Source of the DNA: Methanobacteriota archaeon
GTDB lineage: Archaea > Thermoplasmatota > Thermoplasmata > RBG-16-68-12
Length of the DNA: 5,452 bases
Direction: 5' to 3'
NCBI GenBank assembly: GCA_005878325.1
Contig: VBMR01000155.1
Location: forward strand, 1-5,452
Positions 1 through 5,452 of the stretch are shown piece after piece. The notes beneath the pieces were generated by a model, which was not told the DNA's origin, ran no database searches, and worked only from the letters and a program-made list of their open reading frames with translations. The translations under genes and the position numbers were made by a program. The first letter of the stretch is position 1, and every line of letters starts with the position of its first letter.

Positions 1-827
1 TGCCATCGACTGCCGAAGATGACCGAGGAGTCCAGGTCATCGACCGCCGCAGTCGCATGCTCCACGAAAGAGTGGATTTCTTTGCGGGTCGCTGACTCCA
101 CGAAAGATTCTAAGGTGGCCACGAACAGCCGCGAACGAGGCCTTGCGCGCATTGGAGCGTGCTCGGTCGTAAGGACGACCGTCGATCCGGAAGAACCGCG
201 CCTCGCGTTCGCCACAGGGCCGTAGGATTCTGGGTACGGACCAAAGGCTAGCAAGACCGACCCTTTCCGGAGGACCGCGCGCGCCATCCGAGAGGCCCGG
301 GCGACATATGCCGCAACGAGGGTTGACCCAGATGCGCGGGACTTCCGCGGCGTCACTTCGACCGGCAGGAGGTCGAACGGGACGCCGTTCGCGATCGCCC
401 GCGTCCGCAACACGGATCCGATCGCCTCGAAGTACGGATAGGGCGGGGACGGATCACGGAGCGCGGGGGCGTCCGTCGTCACCGACCCGGGTCGATGCTT
501 TTCCCAGGCGCGGTCGACGAAGGCGGCGGTCTTCAGGAGGTCGCGGACGATCATCTCGAGGGTTTGAGAAAAGCATTCCCCGAGGTGAATGTCCCGCCAC
601 AGAAAGGCATCGGGGGCGGCCGCACGCCACCATTCGGCGGCGATCCGTTCCGTCTCCTGTTCGATCGCCTGCGCGTCCGCGGACCCAATCAGGTTCTCGG
701 GCCGCTCCGCCCTCGGATGGCGAGAATCGGACCACACGCCGGGTCGAAGGGGCACGACGAGCGCGTCCGATGGGAGGCGGCGCAACGTCTCTGGATGGAC
801 GACGAAGGCGAGAGGCGCGCGTGCCAT
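1..827 (-). CDS. Unrecognised protein, N-terminal 275 residues (3' end outside window)
   Basis: Reading the minus strand from the ATG at 827-825 gives an uninterrupted frame of 275 codons that runs off the left edge, so the C-terminus is missing. The protein starts MARAPLAFVVHPETLRRLP. Visible points are a Trp/acidic stretch around residues 56-80 (ETERIAAEWWR...FLWRDIHLGE), an amphipathic helical part near 85-110, a Tyr/Pro patch at 129-133 (PYPYF), and a 12-residue-spaced repeat, SFVESAT (241-247) and SFVEHAT (253-259). I see no signal peptide, membrane segment or metal motif. The order of segments vaguely recalls N-terminal halves of GT-B-fold surface-polysaccharide transferases, but that is only an impression, and I do not assign a family. 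It is transcribed divergently from the pseB-like gene and so may belong to the same glycan locus. The start is supported by a TATA-like box about 30 bases upstream. Frame openness over 825 bp and protein-like composition make it a real gene; its function is unknown. Confidence 0.72.
   Translation of the reverse strand, partial: MARAPLAFVVHPETLRRLPSDALVVPLRPGVWSDSRHPRAERPENLIGSADAQAIEQETERIAAEWWRAAAPDAFLWRDIHLGECFSQTLEMIVRDLLKTAAFVDRAWEKHRPGSVTTDAPALRDPSPPYPYFEAIGSVLRTRAIANGVPFDLLPVEVTPRKSRASGSTLVAAYVARASRMARAVLRKGSVLLAFGPYPESYGPVANARRGSSGSTVVLTTEHAPMRARPRSRLFVATLESFVESATRKEIHSFVEHATAAVDDLDSSVIFGSRW
60..107. repeat. Short direct repeat inside the unknown gene
   Basis: CTCCACGAAAGA occurs at 60-71 and again at 96-107, a 36-base period equal to 12 codons. 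In the protein it gives SFVESAT and SFVEHAT, 12 residues apart. This probably reflects a small internal duplication within a helical region. Confidence 0.6.
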
Positions 828-854
828 CCGGTCGTGTGAGAACGTTCCTCCCAA

Positions 855-860
855 CTTATA
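855..860 (-). promoter_or_regulatory. TATA-like box for the leftward unknown gene
   Basis: On the minus strand the sequence GGGGAACGTATAAGTTGG (869-852) contains TATAAG at 860-855, a good archaeal TATA match in otherwise GC-rich DNA. Its centre is about 30 bases before the ATG at 827, predicting a transcript start a few bases before the start codon, so little or no leader. A GGGAGG stretch at 852-847 is 19 bases from the ATG, too far for a normal Shine-Dalgarno site. The heptamer GGAACGT occurs twice here (866-860 and 848-842), on both sides of the box. No transcript data are available. Confidence 0.5.
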
Positions 861-893
861 CGTTCCCCCGCGCAGACGGCGCGGTCGATGCCC

Positions 894-907
894 AGAACAA
901 GTTTATG
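894..907 (+). promoter_or_regulatory. BRE/TATA-like promoter for the pseB-like gene, probably leaderless
   Basis: AGAACAAG (894-901) followed by TTTATG (902-907) resembles an archaeal purine-rich BRE plus TATA box. The box centre lies about 26-27 bases before the ATG at 931, which is the usual distance from TATA box to transcription start in archaea. Transcription would therefore begin at or next to the start codon. No Shine-Dalgarno sequence precedes the ATG (TATTCTCGACGGCG is just upstream), which fits a leaderless mRNA. Confidence 0.5.
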
Positions 908-930
908 CCATCCGGATATTCTCGACGGCG

Positions 931-1908
931 ATGGCCATGGCCGTCGATGACCTGACGATCCTCGTCACGGGAGGCACCGGATCCTTTGGCCAGAAGTTCA
1001 CGGAACTCGTCCTCGCGGATCACCGTCCCAAGGCCATCCGCATCTATTCTCGGGATGAGTGGAAGCAAGTCCAGATGCAGACGCGTTTCAACGATCCGCG
1101 GTTGCGGTTCCTCATCGGGGACGTCCGCGATCGGAACCGATTGTCGCGGGCGATGAACGGAGTCGACGTTGTCATTCATGCCGCGGCTTTGAAGCAGGTG
1201 CCGGTCGCGGAGTACAATCCAATCGAGGCGGTGCGGACGAACATCGAGGGCGCCGTGAACGTGATCGATGCGGCCATTGACAACGGCGTGTCAAAGGTCC
1301 TAGCCCTCAGCTCGGATAAGGCGGTCCATCCGGTGAACCTGTACGGGGCCACGAAACTCGTCGCGGAGAAGCTGATCGTCCAGGCGAATTCCTACAGCGG
1401 TCCCCGGAAGACCCGGTTCTCCGTCGTCCGCTATGGGAACGTCATCGGAAGCCGCGGCAGCGTCGTCCCCGTGTTCCGAGATCAGGCGAGGGCCGGGACG
1501 CTCATGCTCACGGACGAGCGGATGACCCGGTTCTGGATCACGCAGGAACAGGCGGTCCGTTTCATCCTGGGAAGCCTGAACCGGATGCAAGGGGGAGAGA
1601 TCTTCGTCCCGAAAATCCCGAGCATGCGGGTCGCAGACTTGGCCCGGGCGATCGCCCCGGATGCGAAACGGAAGGTCACGGGAATCCGACCCGGCGAGAA
1701 GCTCCACGAGACCCTCCTGACGGAAGAAGAGGCCCCGCACTCGAAGGAGTTCGAGGACCAGTTCGTGATCGAGCCGGAACATCCGTTCTGGTCCCACAAG
1801 ACCCTCCGAGTTGGGAAGACGCTCGCCGCGGGCTTCCGCTATACGAGCGATGGGAACAAGACGTGGCTCTCAGTCGAAGAACTCAAGGAGATGCTGAAGG
1901 CCCTGTGA
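931..1908 (+). CDS. pseB: UDP-N-acetylglucosamine 4,6-dehydratase (inverting), PseB/FlaA1 type
   Basis: A 325-residue short-chain dehydratase of the CapD/FlaA1 family (polysaccharide_biosynth_2), close to the usual PseB length of about 330. The NAD(P) fold motif TGGTGSFG is at residues 13-20. The catalytic block SSDKAVHPVNLYGATK (127-142) gives D129, K130, Y138 and K142, with the same spacing as the D/K/Y set of H. pylori FlaA1. Further family signatures are SRDEWKQ (40-46), VRYGNVIGSRGSVVP (166-180), TRFWIT (199-204) and GIRPGEKLHE (251-260). Family knowledge: it removes water from UDP-GlcNAc and inverts C5 to give a 4-keto-6-deoxy-L-arabino sugar, the first step to pseudaminic acid. The LYGATK block argues against CapE/FnlA, which lacks this Tyr. 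The ATG at 931 is chosen because a TATA-like box lies about 26 bases upstream; the ATG at 937 is an alternative, and the open frame further upstream lacks homology. It is coupled to the next gene by a 4-base overlap. Confidence 0.93.
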   Translation: MAMAVDDLTILVTGGTGSFGQKFTELVLADHRPKAIRIYSRDEWKQVQMQTRFNDPRLRFLIGDVRDRNRLSRAMNGVDVVIHAAALKQVPVAEYNPIEAVRTNIEGAVNVIDAAIDNGVSKVLALSSDKAVHPVNLYGATKLVAEKLIVQANSYSGPRKTRFSVVRYGNVIGSRGSVVPVFRDQARAGTLMLTDERMTRFWITQEQAVRFILGSLNRMQGGEIFVPKIPSMRVADLARAIAPDAKRKVTGIRPGEKLHETLLTEEEAPHSKEFEDQFVIEPEHPFWSHKTLRVGKTLAAGFRYTSDGNKTWLSVEELKEMLKAL

Positions 1909-2645
1909 GGCGCGACACGCCCCGGATCGTGGCGATCATCCAGGCGCGGACCGGATCGACTCGGTTGCCGGGGAAGGTCCTCCTCCCCCTCGCGGGAGAG
2001 CCGATGCTCGCCCGAGTCGTGGGCCGCGTGAGTCGGGCCACACGGGTCCATTCGGTGGCCGTGGCGACCACGGAATCTCGCCGAGACGAAGACTTGGTCG
2101 TCCTCTGCACGTCACGCGGCTGGCCGGTCTTCCGAGGCAGCGAGGTTGACCTCCTCGATCGGTACTATCGCGCGGCCTCCGAGTATCGCGCCGACGTGGT
2201 GATCCGGGTCACATCGGACTGCCCACTCATCGACCCCGGCATCATCGACCGTGTCGTCGAGGAATTCGAGCGGCAGCCCTGCGACTACGCGAGCAACACA
2301 ATCGAGCCTCGGACCTTCCCCCGCGGCCTCGATGTCGAGACGATCGGCTTCCGGGCGCTCGAACGCGCGTGGCGCGAGGACAAGGACCCGGCGTGGCGGG
2401 AACATGCGACTCCCTACATCTACCGGCACCCGGAGATCTTTCACCTCCGGTCGGTTCGGAACGACCGCGATCTCTCATCCCATCGTTGGACCGTCGACAC
2501 GCCGGAGGATTACGAGCTCGTGCGGCGGATCTATGACCATTTCCGCGAAGACGGGTTCCGCTGGACCGAGGTCCTCGCCCTCCTCGACGAACATCCCGAT
2601 TGGTTCGAGATCAATCGCCACGTTCAGCAGAAGACCGTCCCGTAG
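1905..2645 (+). CDS. spsF: SpsF-like cytidylyltransferase (CMP-sugar / nonulosonate activation)
   Basis: A 246-residue nucleotidyltransferase of the SpsF/NeuA-like CTP_transf_3 family (COG1861 type), of full expected length. The nucleotide-binding loop IIQARTGSTRLPGK is at residues 11-24, with the activating Arg and Lys present. The metal-site motif VTSDCPLIDP is at 102-111. Subfamily signatures TFPRGLDVE (137-145), REHATPYIY (165-173) and RWTVDTPEDYELV (194-206) follow. It probably transfers CMP from CTP to an acidic or amino sugar. With the NeuB-like synthase nearby, the natural substrate would be the nonulosonic acid, but SpsF specificity is not readable from sequence. The start is GTG at 1905, forming GTGA with the pseB stop, which suggests translational coupling; AAGG at 1897-1900 is a weak, closely spaced ribosome site. 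GTG at 1929 is an alternative start that would keep the loop. Its 3' end overlaps the convergent glycosyltransferase tail by 35 bp. Confidence 0.88.
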   Translation: MRRDTPRIVAIIQARTGSTRLPGKVLLPLAGEPMLARVVGRVSRATRVHSVAVATTESRRDEDLVVLCTSRGWPVFRGSEVDLLDRYYRAASEYRADVVIRVTSDCPLIDPGIIDRVVEEFERQPCDYASNTIEPRTFPRGLDVETIGFRALERAWREDKDPAWREHATPYIYRHPEIFHLRSVRNDRDLSSHRWTVDTPEDYELVRRIYDHFREDGFRWTEVLALLDEHPDWFEINRHVQQKTVP

Positions 2646-3792
2646 CGGGCGCTGTCCGCCGGGCGTTCCCGCCCCGGGCTGCAAGGGCTTCGTATGCCTC
2701 GACGAGACGCTCCGAGTTCCGACTCCAGTTCGCGCCGTCTTCGGCCAGGGCGCGGTTCGCGCTCGACATGCGTCGTCGGTCGGCCGTCGACTGTTGTGCG
2801 GCCTCCACAAACCGATCGGCGAAGGCCCGGGCATCGGTCGGCGGAGCGAGCCACCCATTCGTCCCGGGAACAACCCACTCCCGATTTCCTGGGATGTCAC
2901 TCACGACCACGGGCAGGCCGGTCGCGAGCGCCTCGAGCAGAGACACCGAAGTGCCGTCCGAGCGGGAGGCGCTCGAATACAGGTCGGATGCTCGGAAGAA
3001 ATCCCTCATGCGGTCGTGGGATATGACGCCTGCCGCGTGTACGACCCGTGAGAGATTGCGTTCCTTGATGAAGGCATGAACCTCGTCCCTGAGCGAACCG
3101 GAACCCAGGAGCACGAGCCGAATTCGGGGCTCCGTTTGATGCGCGTCCGCGAACGCCTCTAACAAGGGCAGGGTTCAATAGACGGGCTCCCAGGACCGGG
3201 TCGAGAGGATCAAGAATCCGCCGCGCCACCCCGGGCGGTCCCGCAGTCGCAACGTGTCGGGACCTGGCGCGAACCGATCAAGATCGACGCCCCAGGGGAG
3301 GACGACAATCCGTTCCGTCGGATACGAGATGATTTCCTGGGCCTTCGCCCGCACGACTCCGTTGTCGCAGAGCAGCAGATCCGACGACTTCAGGGAGAGG
3401 GACGTCGCCCGAAGCCATTCCTCGCCCCGGTCCATGAGGAGGTCCGAGCCCCAGGACATGAGCAGGAGCGGATGGAACCCCGACAGGGCCACAAGGTATC
3501 CGGTCGTCGGAACGGGACCCGCGTGGACCACATCGGGACGAACGCGCCGCAAGATCTCCTTGAATGCGGGAACGAGGCGGGTCATGTCCCGCGGCTCCCG
3601 GGCCGCCCCTACTCCGGAGGGCCAAGGCACGAGATGGGCGCCTTCCGCCGGGTCCAAGGAGGGATTCGTGAGGCCCGCGTCCGCGGTTCGGAGGAACCAC
3701 GCCTGGTGGCCGGAGTCAACGATTTTTCGCAAGAAGCGCAGGTCGTGCACCGTGGTGTCTTCGCTGACGTACAGGATCCGCAGGCGCCTCAG
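2611..3792 (-). pseudogene. GT4 family glycosyltransferase interrupted by an in-frame TGA
   Basis: One continuous minus-strand frame of 393 codons encodes a GT-B fold, GT4-family glycosyltransferase, broken only by TGA at codon 206 (3177-3175). The N-terminal half (3792 to 3178) has the acceptor domain: LRILYVSED at 4-12, RPDVVHAGPVPTTGYLVAL (85-103), SWGSDLL (113-119) and LPWGVDLDRFAPG (165-177). The C-terminal half (3174 to 2611) has the donor domain: VLLGSGSLRDEV (227-238), then SDGTSVSLLEALATGLP (278-294), a D/E variant of the EX7E motif (D279, E287), and SDIPGNREW (298-306). Relatives read EPxY-G/N-VDxLLxAF where this one has EPVY-stop-TLPLLEAF, so GGA to TGA is the simplest change. No ATG, GTG or TTG precedes the first beta strand; CTG at 3792 forms CTGA with the neuB stop and is my assumed start. 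The Arg/Ala-rich tail past residue 372 looks non-conserved. If intact, it would add a sugar to the surface glycan at the cytosolic membrane face. Split gene calls would be 3792-3175 and 3165-2611. Confidence 0.82.
3175..3177 (-). other. In-frame TGA stop inside the GT4 gene
   Basis: The minus strand reads CCC GTC TAT TGA ACC CTG CCC TTG TTA GAG, and both sides encode GT4 sequence in the same frame, so this is a nonsense codon and not a frameshift. A TTG at 3165-3163 could allow re-initiation 9 bases after the stop, but no ribosome site is visible before it. The pseB-like, neuB-like and SDR genes all end in TGA at sensible family ends, so a genome-wide reassignment of TGA is unlikely. Confidence 0.85.
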
Positions 3793-4865
3793 CTCCGAGA
3801 TTCCACGATCGCCCAGCGGAAGTGGTCTCCCGATCGGAGGTCCTGCTTCAGCCGTTTGCCGAGGACCCGATCCAACTCGTACGGGAAAATCCCGTCCGTT
3901 GGCGCTGGGCGCAGGACCACGATGTCGTCGCGGGCGAGGACCGTCCCCGCCTTCAGGTCCTTCGCGGCCCGAAGGCACCGCCGCTGAACGATGTACGTTT
4001 CCCGCTCGTTCTCCGCCACCTCCTTATCCGAGCGGCCGAGCGCGAGCTCCAGTTCCCGCGTCCGGTCGACCATGTCGCGCCATTCCGTGGGGGTCATGGA
4101 GAATGGATGGTCGGGACCCGTCCGGCTCCGATCATCCGTGAAGTGCTTTTCGACGACCCGTGCTCCGAGGGCGACCGCCCCGAGGGGCGCGGCGATGCCA
4201 GGCGTATGATCCGACAGCCCGACGACGACCTCCGGGAACGCGGCCCGATACGAGTCCAAGACGCGAAGATGAACGTGTTTGAAGCCCTCGACACTGCCCG
4301 TGTAGTTCGTGTTGCACTGCAGGAGGACGAGGGCGGGATTCACCGCGAGGATCGTCTCGACGGCCCGTTTCACGTCCGCGAAATCCGAGGCCCCGGTCGA
4401 CAGGATCACCGGCTTGCCTTTGCTCGCCACCTTCCGAAGGATCTCAGGCCAGGTGATGTCTCCCGACCCAATCTTGAAACATGGTATGAACGGATCGAGC
4501 ATGTCGACCGCCTCCAGGTCGTAGGGAGCGGAAAAATATTCGATCCCGGCCCGGTCGCATTCTTCCTTCAAGGTCGGGGTCCACTCCCAGGGAAGGCTCG
4601 CGTCCTGGTACACCTCGAAGACGGATTTCTTCCACTTGGCCTGATGGGAGAGCGTCTTCCCGAGGGATTCAAACCCACGCTTGCTCACGATCTCGGTAGC
4701 GCGGAAGTTCTGGAACTTCGCCGCGTCCGCCCCGGCCTCCGAGGCCATCCGAATCAGCTTCTTCGCTCGGTCCAGCGTCCCATCGTGGTTCGCCCCGATG
4801 TCCGCGATGAAATAGGTCGGCGCGTTGTCGCCCACCCATCGCGCTCCGATCTTCACGCGCGGCAT
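3789..4865 (-). CDS. neuB: NeuB/SpsE-family nonulosonate (sialic acid-like) synthase with SAF domain
   Basis: A 358-residue, full-length member of the N-acetylneuraminate synthase family. It condenses phosphoenolpyruvate with a 6-carbon amino sugar to make a 9-carbon acid. The TIM-barrel NeuB domain covers about residues 18-270: IADIGANHDG (20-29), KIGSGDITWPEIL (131-143), GKPVILSTGAS (150-160), LLQCNTNYT (181-189), GLSDHTPG (216-223) and EKHFTDDRSRTGPDHPFSM (239-257). H220 and H241 match the Mn-binding His pair of N. meningitidis NeuB. A C-terminal SAF (antifreeze-like) domain spans about 297-354. The GPDH block resembles sialic/legionaminic or SpsE synthases more than PseI as I recall them, so the product is left open. 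The ATG at 4865 has GGAGG at 4878-4874 with an 8-base spacer, an ideal ribosome site lying within the last codons of the upstream SDR gene, whose stop is 4 bases away. Its own TGA overlaps the presumed CTG start of the GT4 gene. Confidence 0.93.
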   Translation of the reverse strand: MPRVKIGARWVGDNAPTYFIADIGANHDGTLDRAKKLIRMASEAGADAAKFQNFRATEIVSKRGFESLGKTLSHQAKWKKSVFEVYQDASLPWEWTPTLKEECDRAGIEYFSAPYDLEAVDMLDPFIPCFKIGSGDITWPEILRKVASKGKPVILSTGASDFADVKRAVETILAVNPALVLLQCNTNYTGSVEGFKHVHLRVLDSYRAAFPEVVVGLSDHTPGIAAPLGAVALGARVVEKHFTDDRSRTGPDHPFSMTPTEWRDMVDRTRELELALGRSDKEVAENERETYIVQRRCLRAAKDLKAGTVLARDDIVVLRPAPTDGIFPYELDRVLGKRLKQDLRSGDHFRWAIVESRS

Positions 4866-4869
4866 GACG

Positions 4870-5452
4870 TCAGCCTCCCCCGTACCCTTTCAGCTTCGCG
4901 ACGACCCCGGAATCGCGGTCGCCCTTGAACCGGCGGAGTCCCGCATCGACGGAAGGCATCGGTGTCCCGAGGGCGTGCGCCGCCTTGTCCGTTCGGAGAG
5001 AAGTGTTTCGAGGACGCGGCGCGCGAAGACGTGCGTCGGCGATGGGGATCGGTCGAATGGACTGCGCGGGGTGACCAAAAACATTTGCCACTCGTGTCGC
5101 GAATTCGTACTTGGTTAATGCCTCGGAGCCCGCGACGTGGTACAGGCCCTCGAGCGACCGGTCCATCATGTCCAACAGGATCTCCGACAGGTGAGTCGCG
5201 AGGATCGGCGTGAAGACGACATCGCTGAATCCGGGGACCTCATTCCCGGCCTCGAGGCGTCCCAGGATCCACTCCGCCAGGCTCTGCTTGGGCTGGATGT
5301 TCCACCCATAGATGTTCGTGCGGATGACCAGGCTCGACGGGAGATCGGCGAGGACGGACGATTCGGCCGTCCGCTTCGTCGAACCATAGACGTTTACGGG
5401 GGCCGCGGGGTCCGTTTCGCCGTACCGACCGGTGCGCCCATCGAACACGGCG
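4870..5452 (-). CDS. RmlD-like NAD(P)-dependent sugar reductase/epimerase (SDR), C-terminal part
   Basis: The frame enters from the right edge and ends at TGA 4872-4870, giving the last roughly 193 residues; the N-terminal Rossmann GxxGxxG motif is outside the window. It opens with AVFDGRTGRYGETDPAAPVN, the RmlD-type block normally written as VFDG..G.Y.E.D...P.N, followed directly by VYGSTK with the YxxxK catalytic pair. Downstream are VIRTNIYGWN, a VFTPI segment where RmlD relatives bind substrate, GLYHVAGSEALTKYEFA and RPRNTSLRTDKA, the usual C-terminal signature of dTDP-4-dehydrorhamnose reductase relatives. It likely reduces or epimerises a 4-keto-6-deoxy nucleotide sugar, but the nucleotide and sugar are not determined. 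Beside a nonulosonate synthase it may serve a different branch, such as a deoxyhexose in the same glycan. It is the first visible gene of the leftward operon and carries the neuB ribosome site in its last codons. Confidence 0.85.
   Translation of the reverse strand, partial: AVFDGRTGRYGETDPAAPVNVYGSTKRTAESSVLADLPSSLVIRTNIYGWNIQPKQSLAEWILGRLEAGNEVPGFSDVVFTPILATHLSEILLDMMDRSLEGLYHVAGSEALTKYEFATRVANVFGHPAQSIRPIPIADARLRAPRPRNTSLRTDKAAHALGTPMPSVDAGLRRFKGDRDSGVVAKLKGYGGG
4874..4878 (-). promoter_or_regulatory. Shine-Dalgarno site of the neuB-like gene
   Basis: GGAGG on the minus strand, 8 bases before the ATG at 4865, embedded in the Gly-rich last codons (GYGGG) of the upstream SDR gene. It fixes the neuB start and shows that this organism uses Shine-Dalgarno initiation inside operons. 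Confidence 0.75.

Noticed and set aside
589..930. N-terminal extension of the pseB-like frame
   Set aside because: The extra 114 codons precede the Rossmann strand, have no family match and cover the intergenic TATA boxes and the opposite gene. The family start is at 931 or 937.
308..955. Plus-strand open frame of 215 codons over the left third
   Set aside because: The product is Arg/Pro/Ser-rich with no domain signs, and it lies opposite the more protein-like minus-strand frame 827-1; it also overruns the divergent promoter. It is a shadow frame of GC-rich DNA.
2661..2674. Hairpin GGGCG-TTCC-CGCCC just after the spsF stop, as a terminator
   Set aside because: The stem is only 5 bp, no T tract follows, and it lies in the coding tail of the opposite GT4 gene. 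Such stems are expected by chance at this base composition.
3163..3177. Frameshift, or two separate glycosyltransferase genes
   Set aside because: The codons on both sides of the TGA are in the same register and each half lacks one of the two GT-B domains, so this is one gene with a nonsense codon.
3175..3177. Selenocysteine at the internal TGA
   Set aside because: GT4 enzymes are not selenoproteins and relatives carry Gly/Asn/Asp here, not Cys. I see no reason to expect a redox residue.
3793..3978. Upstream GTG start for the GT4 gene at 3978
   Set aside because: It would add 62 Pro/Arg/Gly-rich residues encoded inside neuB in another frame, with no similarity to GT4 N-termini.
3822..4928. 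Plus-strand open frame of 368 codons opposite neuB
   Set aside because: It is antisense to a gene with clear NeuB and SAF motifs; its Arg/Asp/Gly-rich product shows no domain. It is an ordinary shadow of codon bias in GC-rich DNA.

Overview
The window is GC-rich and almost fully coding. It looks like part of a cell-surface glycan locus, probably from an archaeon and possibly a high-GC euryarchaeal/Thermoplasmata-type genome. The archaeal inference rests on a divergent intergenic region with two TATA-like boxes pointing outward. One of them sits about 26-27 bases before the ATG of a pseB-like gene, which is the geometry of a leaderless archaeal transcript. No rRNA, tRNA, CRISPR array or insertion sequence is visible, so the lineage call is tentative.

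Layout: (1) Positions 827 to 1, minus strand, hold the first 275 codons of an unrecognised protein that leaves the window. (2) Positions 828-930 are a divergent promoter region. (3) Positions 931-1908, plus strand, encode a PseB/FlaA1-type UDP-GlcNAc 4,6-dehydratase. It is coupled through a GTGA overlap to (4) 1905-2645, an SpsF-type cytidylyltransferase. (5) Converging on these from the right is a minus-strand operon: the C-terminal part of an RmlD-like SDR reductase (5452 to 4870), a NeuB/SpsE-type nonulosonate synthase with a SAF domain (4865 to 3789), and a GT4 glycosyltransferase (3792 to 2611). The convergent gene tails overlap by 35 bp.

How they fit together: the dehydratase opens a 6-deoxy amino-sugar branch from UDP-GlcNAc. 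The NeuB-like enzyme would condense a 6-carbon sugar with phosphoenolpyruvate to give a sialic, legionaminic or pseudaminic-like nonulosonic acid. The SpsF-like enzyme would activate it with CMP, and the GT4 enzyme would transfer a sugar onto the glycan. The aminotransferase, acetyltransferase and UDP-sugar hydrolase needed for a complete pathway are not in this window, and the final sugar cannot be deduced.

The strangest feature is the GT4 gene. It keeps one reading frame over 393 codons, but it has an in-frame TGA at codon 206 and no ATG/GTG/TTG at the place where the family should begin, only a CTG overlapping the neuB stop. This could be a recent pseudogene, a sequence error, or a recoded or non-canonically started gene. 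I found no clearly novel system. The unknown minus-strand protein at the left edge and the irregular GT4 gene deserve the closest look.
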